DNA of 64,000 bases from Zoroaster sp. YZ-2022 (taxonomy: Eukaryota; Echinodermata; Asteroidea; Forcipulatida; Zoroasteridae), in assembly GCA_029582265.1 (NCBI GenBank), contig CM055821.1, positions 46,071,694 to 46,135,693 on the forward strand, written 5' to 3'. The translations under genes and the position numbers were made by a program. Position 1 is the stretch's first letter, and each line of letters starts with the position of its first letter. Below, piece after piece: positions 61,205-64,000 of this stretch. The notes beneath the pieces were generated by a model that did no database searches, was not told where the DNA came from, and saw nothing but the letters and a program-made list of their open reading frames with translations.

Positions 61205-61446
61205 TAGGTAAAACTTGTAGCTTTGCATGGTGAGGATGATAAGTAAGACTAATTGCGGTGACACCATGTGGAATCTCAATTGAGTAGTAATTAGTTCTGA
61301 AAAGAACTGGAGGTACAACTCGACGTTCTCCTGAGGACGATCAGAGCATACTGATCGAAACGTCGAGTTGTACCTCCAGTTCTTTTCAGAACTAATTACT
61401 ACTCAATTGAGATTCCACATGGTGTCACTGCAATTAGTCTTACTTA
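61205..61446. mobile_element. Penelope-type terminal palindrome with central hairpin
   Basis: Arms AAGTAAGACTAATTGCGGTG through GGAGGTACAACTCGACG are inverted on the other side. The centre, 61331-61367, holds the CTGAGGA hairpin module. CTTGTAGCTTTGCATGGTGA at 61214 is the outer border shared with 9846, 58341 and 62440. Confidence 0.75.
61328..61370 (+). other. hammerhead-like module, best copy
   Basis: CTC, CTGAGGA, one C, hairpin GATCAG-agcata-CTGATC, GAAA, then CGTC and GAG. CUGANGA and GAAA match the hammerhead core, CGTC offers a GUC cleavage triplet, and CTC/GAG can form stem I. Helix III would be a two-pair ACGU with no loop, as in minimal retroelement hammerheads that work as dimers. 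The single C between core and stem II is non-canonical. Confidence 0.5.
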
Positions 61447-61821
61447 AAAAAAACATAGTTCCAAAGTTCACAGAGCTTTCAAAATTGACACATACTTAGA
61501 CCATAACATGTAGTTGTGAATAACATTATGACATATAATTTCAGGTAAAGTTGTGACGTCGTGGTGACGTCATCAGATATCGAAATACACTAAAATCCAA
61601 TTTTAATATTTCATGAACCACAAAAGATATTTACACTATCTTTGCATCATGTTACAGATCTTGAATTGTGTGACATTTTGTACACAGACATGACCCAATC
61701 TGACCTCCCCTTCCAGTCGAAACCAGAAGTTTAAGTGATAAAATATTCTTATCTTATATAGAGTCCATGATATGGTATTTGGGCATGCCTTCCGTGGACG
61801 AAATTACTATTGGTAATTATA

Positions 61822-62049
61822 TACATAACAGCAAAAGAAACGTCACCCCTAAAAATATTTATTATTTTCATTTTATTATTAATATAATTTGTTTAATGAA
61901 GAATATTATGAGTATGGAGTGAGAACACAATGTGGCAAATTTGGTTGACCTCAAAATTCGTCATGCATGACGTCTGAGGACACATAAGCTAAACACGTTC
62001 TCAGACTTATCAAAATTTAGGGGGGCGACGTTTCTTTTGCTGTTATGTA
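61822..62049. mobile_element. inverted-repeat element, ACAGCAAAAGAAACGTC type, copy 2
   Basis: TACATAACAGCAAAAGAAAC and its inverse, TA at both ends, 228 bases, interior unrelated to the 42894 element. Suggests two families mobilised by one Tc1/mariner-like enzyme. Confidence 0.75.
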
Positions 62050-62054
62050 TAGAT

Positions 62055-62300
62055 AGCGGGCCTGGGTCTCCCTTTGGTTTAGAGGACAAAGCCCCCCTCA
62101 ACCTCCTGGATGTTTAATTTTGGAGGATTTACAGACTCTCCACATCCCCACAAACAAGAAACTAGAGGTTTGGACACAATTCAGGCTACTTCTTTCTTTA
62201 CTTGGTGGCTACTTCTTTTCTTTCAAGAAAAGTGGAATCAGGAAAATCAGGAAAATTATGAAATCAGGAAAAAATCCTGAGAAACCACAAGCCTGATGTA
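62055..62300. repeat. dispersed repeat, single-unit copy
   Basis: GCGGGCCTGGGTCTCCCTTT through GGATGTTTAATTTTGGAGGA to CAAGCCTGATG matches 9296-9680 with one copy of the 60-bp unit. It begins directly at the edge of the 61822-62049 element. Confidence 0.8.
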
Positions 62301-62349
62301 TTTGTAGGGATGAATACTTTGTCATAAATTCAAATTAGAAATGGAGTTT

Positions 62350-62460
62350 GTAACCTCCAGTACTTTACAGAACTACTTACTACTCAATAGAGAATTTCAC
62401 ATGGTGTCACCACAATTAGTCTTACTTATCCTCTTCACCATGCAAAGTTTTACTTGACAG
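62350..62460. mobile_element. Penelope-type terminal fragment
   Basis: CTACTTACTACTCAATAGAG, CACATGGTGTCACCACAATT and the outer border CACCATGCAAAGTTTTACTT. The hairpin module is absent. Confidence 0.6.
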
Positions 62461-64000
62461 CACCTCAGACAATTGATTTTTTTTTCTTTTCTGGAGGAAG
62501 ACTGATACTATCATCAGCTTTACACCAATTACGTTTCACATTACAATCCAAAATTGTCCATACTTCAACTTTTAAGGCTTTGAAACCTAAACTACCCCCC
62601 TCCCCTTCAACAATTTAATTTTTTTTGTGGATTTTTGTTGAAAAATAGACATCCATCCCGCATTAGAGAATCTTGATGTTGTAGTCAGGAAGGAGTAGGA
62701 CATCGCACTCAATTTATGATGTCTAATATCTCTTGAGTGTAACAAATGTAAACTTGTAACTTTACACTATAAGGTTACATACAAACACTAACATCTCTCA
62801 CAACAATGTGAACATAATCCACACGTGTTGTTGCCAACTTCTTGCTGACTCCCTGACCGGTTACATCGACATGTATCCCGGCCGAACACGGCAAATGATC
62901 ATCCTTATTGTCACATCCATAATGCCCCTTAACACGTCTGCATCCAAACCTATTAAGCAGTTTCATGAACCATGGAACGAAACACCCAGCTCCTGTGAAA
63001 AATACACAGGGGATGTTATCCCTGGTGCAATGCTTTAAAAAAAAAAATTTTAAACCTAAAAAAAATAACGGTCCCACTCAGAGCTTCTTATAAAGCACCA
63101 AAACACAGACCTGCATGTGGCAATCTATAAATAGATCCTGCTATGTTTGCCTCCACACATACACTGTACAGCCATAATAAGTTGCGCTTGACGTCAATGC
63201 CGATGAATTCTTGCACTTGATTTGGTCTCAGGCCATGAAACAAGCCAATAAATAAGCCTTGTAGTGTGTTGTATCGTACTCCATTAATACACAAACAGGA
63301 CGTAGAGATCCATGGGCTAAACTTGTGTGTCTCTGCAGGTGTCTATGAGGGGGTTAACTCCAACATGTTCAAGTATTGATAACGAGTGGTTGTGAAAAAC
63401 AGTGAAATCACAGCAGCGGATATGAAGTGATTTGGCTCAAAACAGCTTTGATGGGTATAACCCTCCACTGACCTAAATTAATTGATTTATCTGGTAAAAA
63501 CATTATGGATTTAACCGTTGGTTTGCTCAACTTCAAATTCTGCACTTTTTTTTTTCTTGCAACATCATATCAAGATGTTGTTGTTATTCACAGTCACACA
63601 GATGTGGAATGAGATAGGTGATGATTAAAAGCTGGTGACAAAATATTTACACGATTTTGTTTCCAATTTCCATCATTCCGTGACTACTTTTCAATTACTT
63701 AATCACTTGCAATGATTCGGAAGCTATTTATTTTGTTCTCTGACAAAACAGAACAGTCCAATAACAAACTTGTTCTAGTTCAGGAAACAGACAGGGAGAA
63801 GGGAAAGACAAGAGATAAATTTTGTCATTCAGTTCATTGATTGCAATAGGATTGTAACAGCCAGCCCTGAAGCTATTTATCCGATAAACATGTTTGTAAT
63901 AATAACTTTGCGATCAAATGAAATTTTACGAATAACAAGACTAGGAGGCAAACTTGGGAGTGTGCATTCTTTATGAAATCATATTTGGAATGTTTCTAAT
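62461..64000. other. complex non-repetitive sequence, no gene recognised
   Basis: 62800-63340 is open on both strands in places (minus 63294-63088 and 63077-62775; plus 62808-63038), without splice support or known domains. Richer in G+C than the surroundings; could be an exon of unknown type or a conserved regulatory segment. Confidence 0.35.

Overview
This is an AT-rich, intron- and repeat-dominated animal nuclear window. It contains one multi-exon gene on the minus strand, an R7-family regulator of G-protein signalling (RGS6/7/9/11 type), set in a dense mosaic of Penelope-like elements, tRNA-derived SINEs with (ATT)n tails, LINE 3' fragments, an internally deleted LTR retrotransposon, many short inverted-repeat DNA elements and several minisatellites. 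The SINEs, the Penelope-like elements and the general texture suggest a marine deuterostome invertebrate such as an echinoderm. That is an inference from repeat style, not a proof of species.

Gene: five exons on the minus strand (23963-23902, 21237-21121, 19024-18893, 16047-15973, 15076-14875) join in frame into 588 nt (196 codons). They encode the core of the GGL (Gbeta5-binding) helix, the linker with the NPWLSDD motif, and a whole RGS domain ending in a triple-lysine segment. Every junction has GT/AG borders and matching phase. The DEP-domain exons, expected at higher coordinates, and the C-terminal tail exon, expected below 14875, were not recognised. A separate plus-strand open stretch at 52429-52671 looks like a possible terminal exon of an unidentified gene.

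Layout. 1-3840: no gene recognised, weak protein-like fragments. 3846-5355: decayed Penelope-like element (RT C-terminus plus GIY-YIG) between inverted arms. 6322-6690: SINE family A. 14875-23963: RGS gene, whose introns carry a TA-flanked inverted-repeat element (15291-15688), a 1-kb inverted-repeat element (16807-17843), an 81-bp minisatellite (17870-18740), a polypurine tract (20050-20460) and a TTAA-flanked element (22890-23143). 24-33 kb: more inverted-repeat elements, a nest of Penelope-type terminal fragments (28.6-30 kb) and the first 44-bp minisatellite element. 33276-36076: deleted LTR retrotransposon inserted in a LINE. 36.7-38.3 kb: TTAA element and a LINE 3' end. 42-49 kb: inverted-repeat elements, inverted SINE-B pair, a perfect Penelope-end palindrome. 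49-51.4 kb: two opposed 44-bp minisatellite elements. 53.9-58.2 kb: interrupted SINE, very long (AAT)n and (GAA)n tracts, SINE-A. 58.3-62.5 kb: Penelope-end palindromes and further inverted-repeat elements. The most unusual signals are a conserved hairpin module in the Penelope-type ends that resembles a minimal hammerhead ribozyme, and a 3' tail shared by the LINE and SINE-A.
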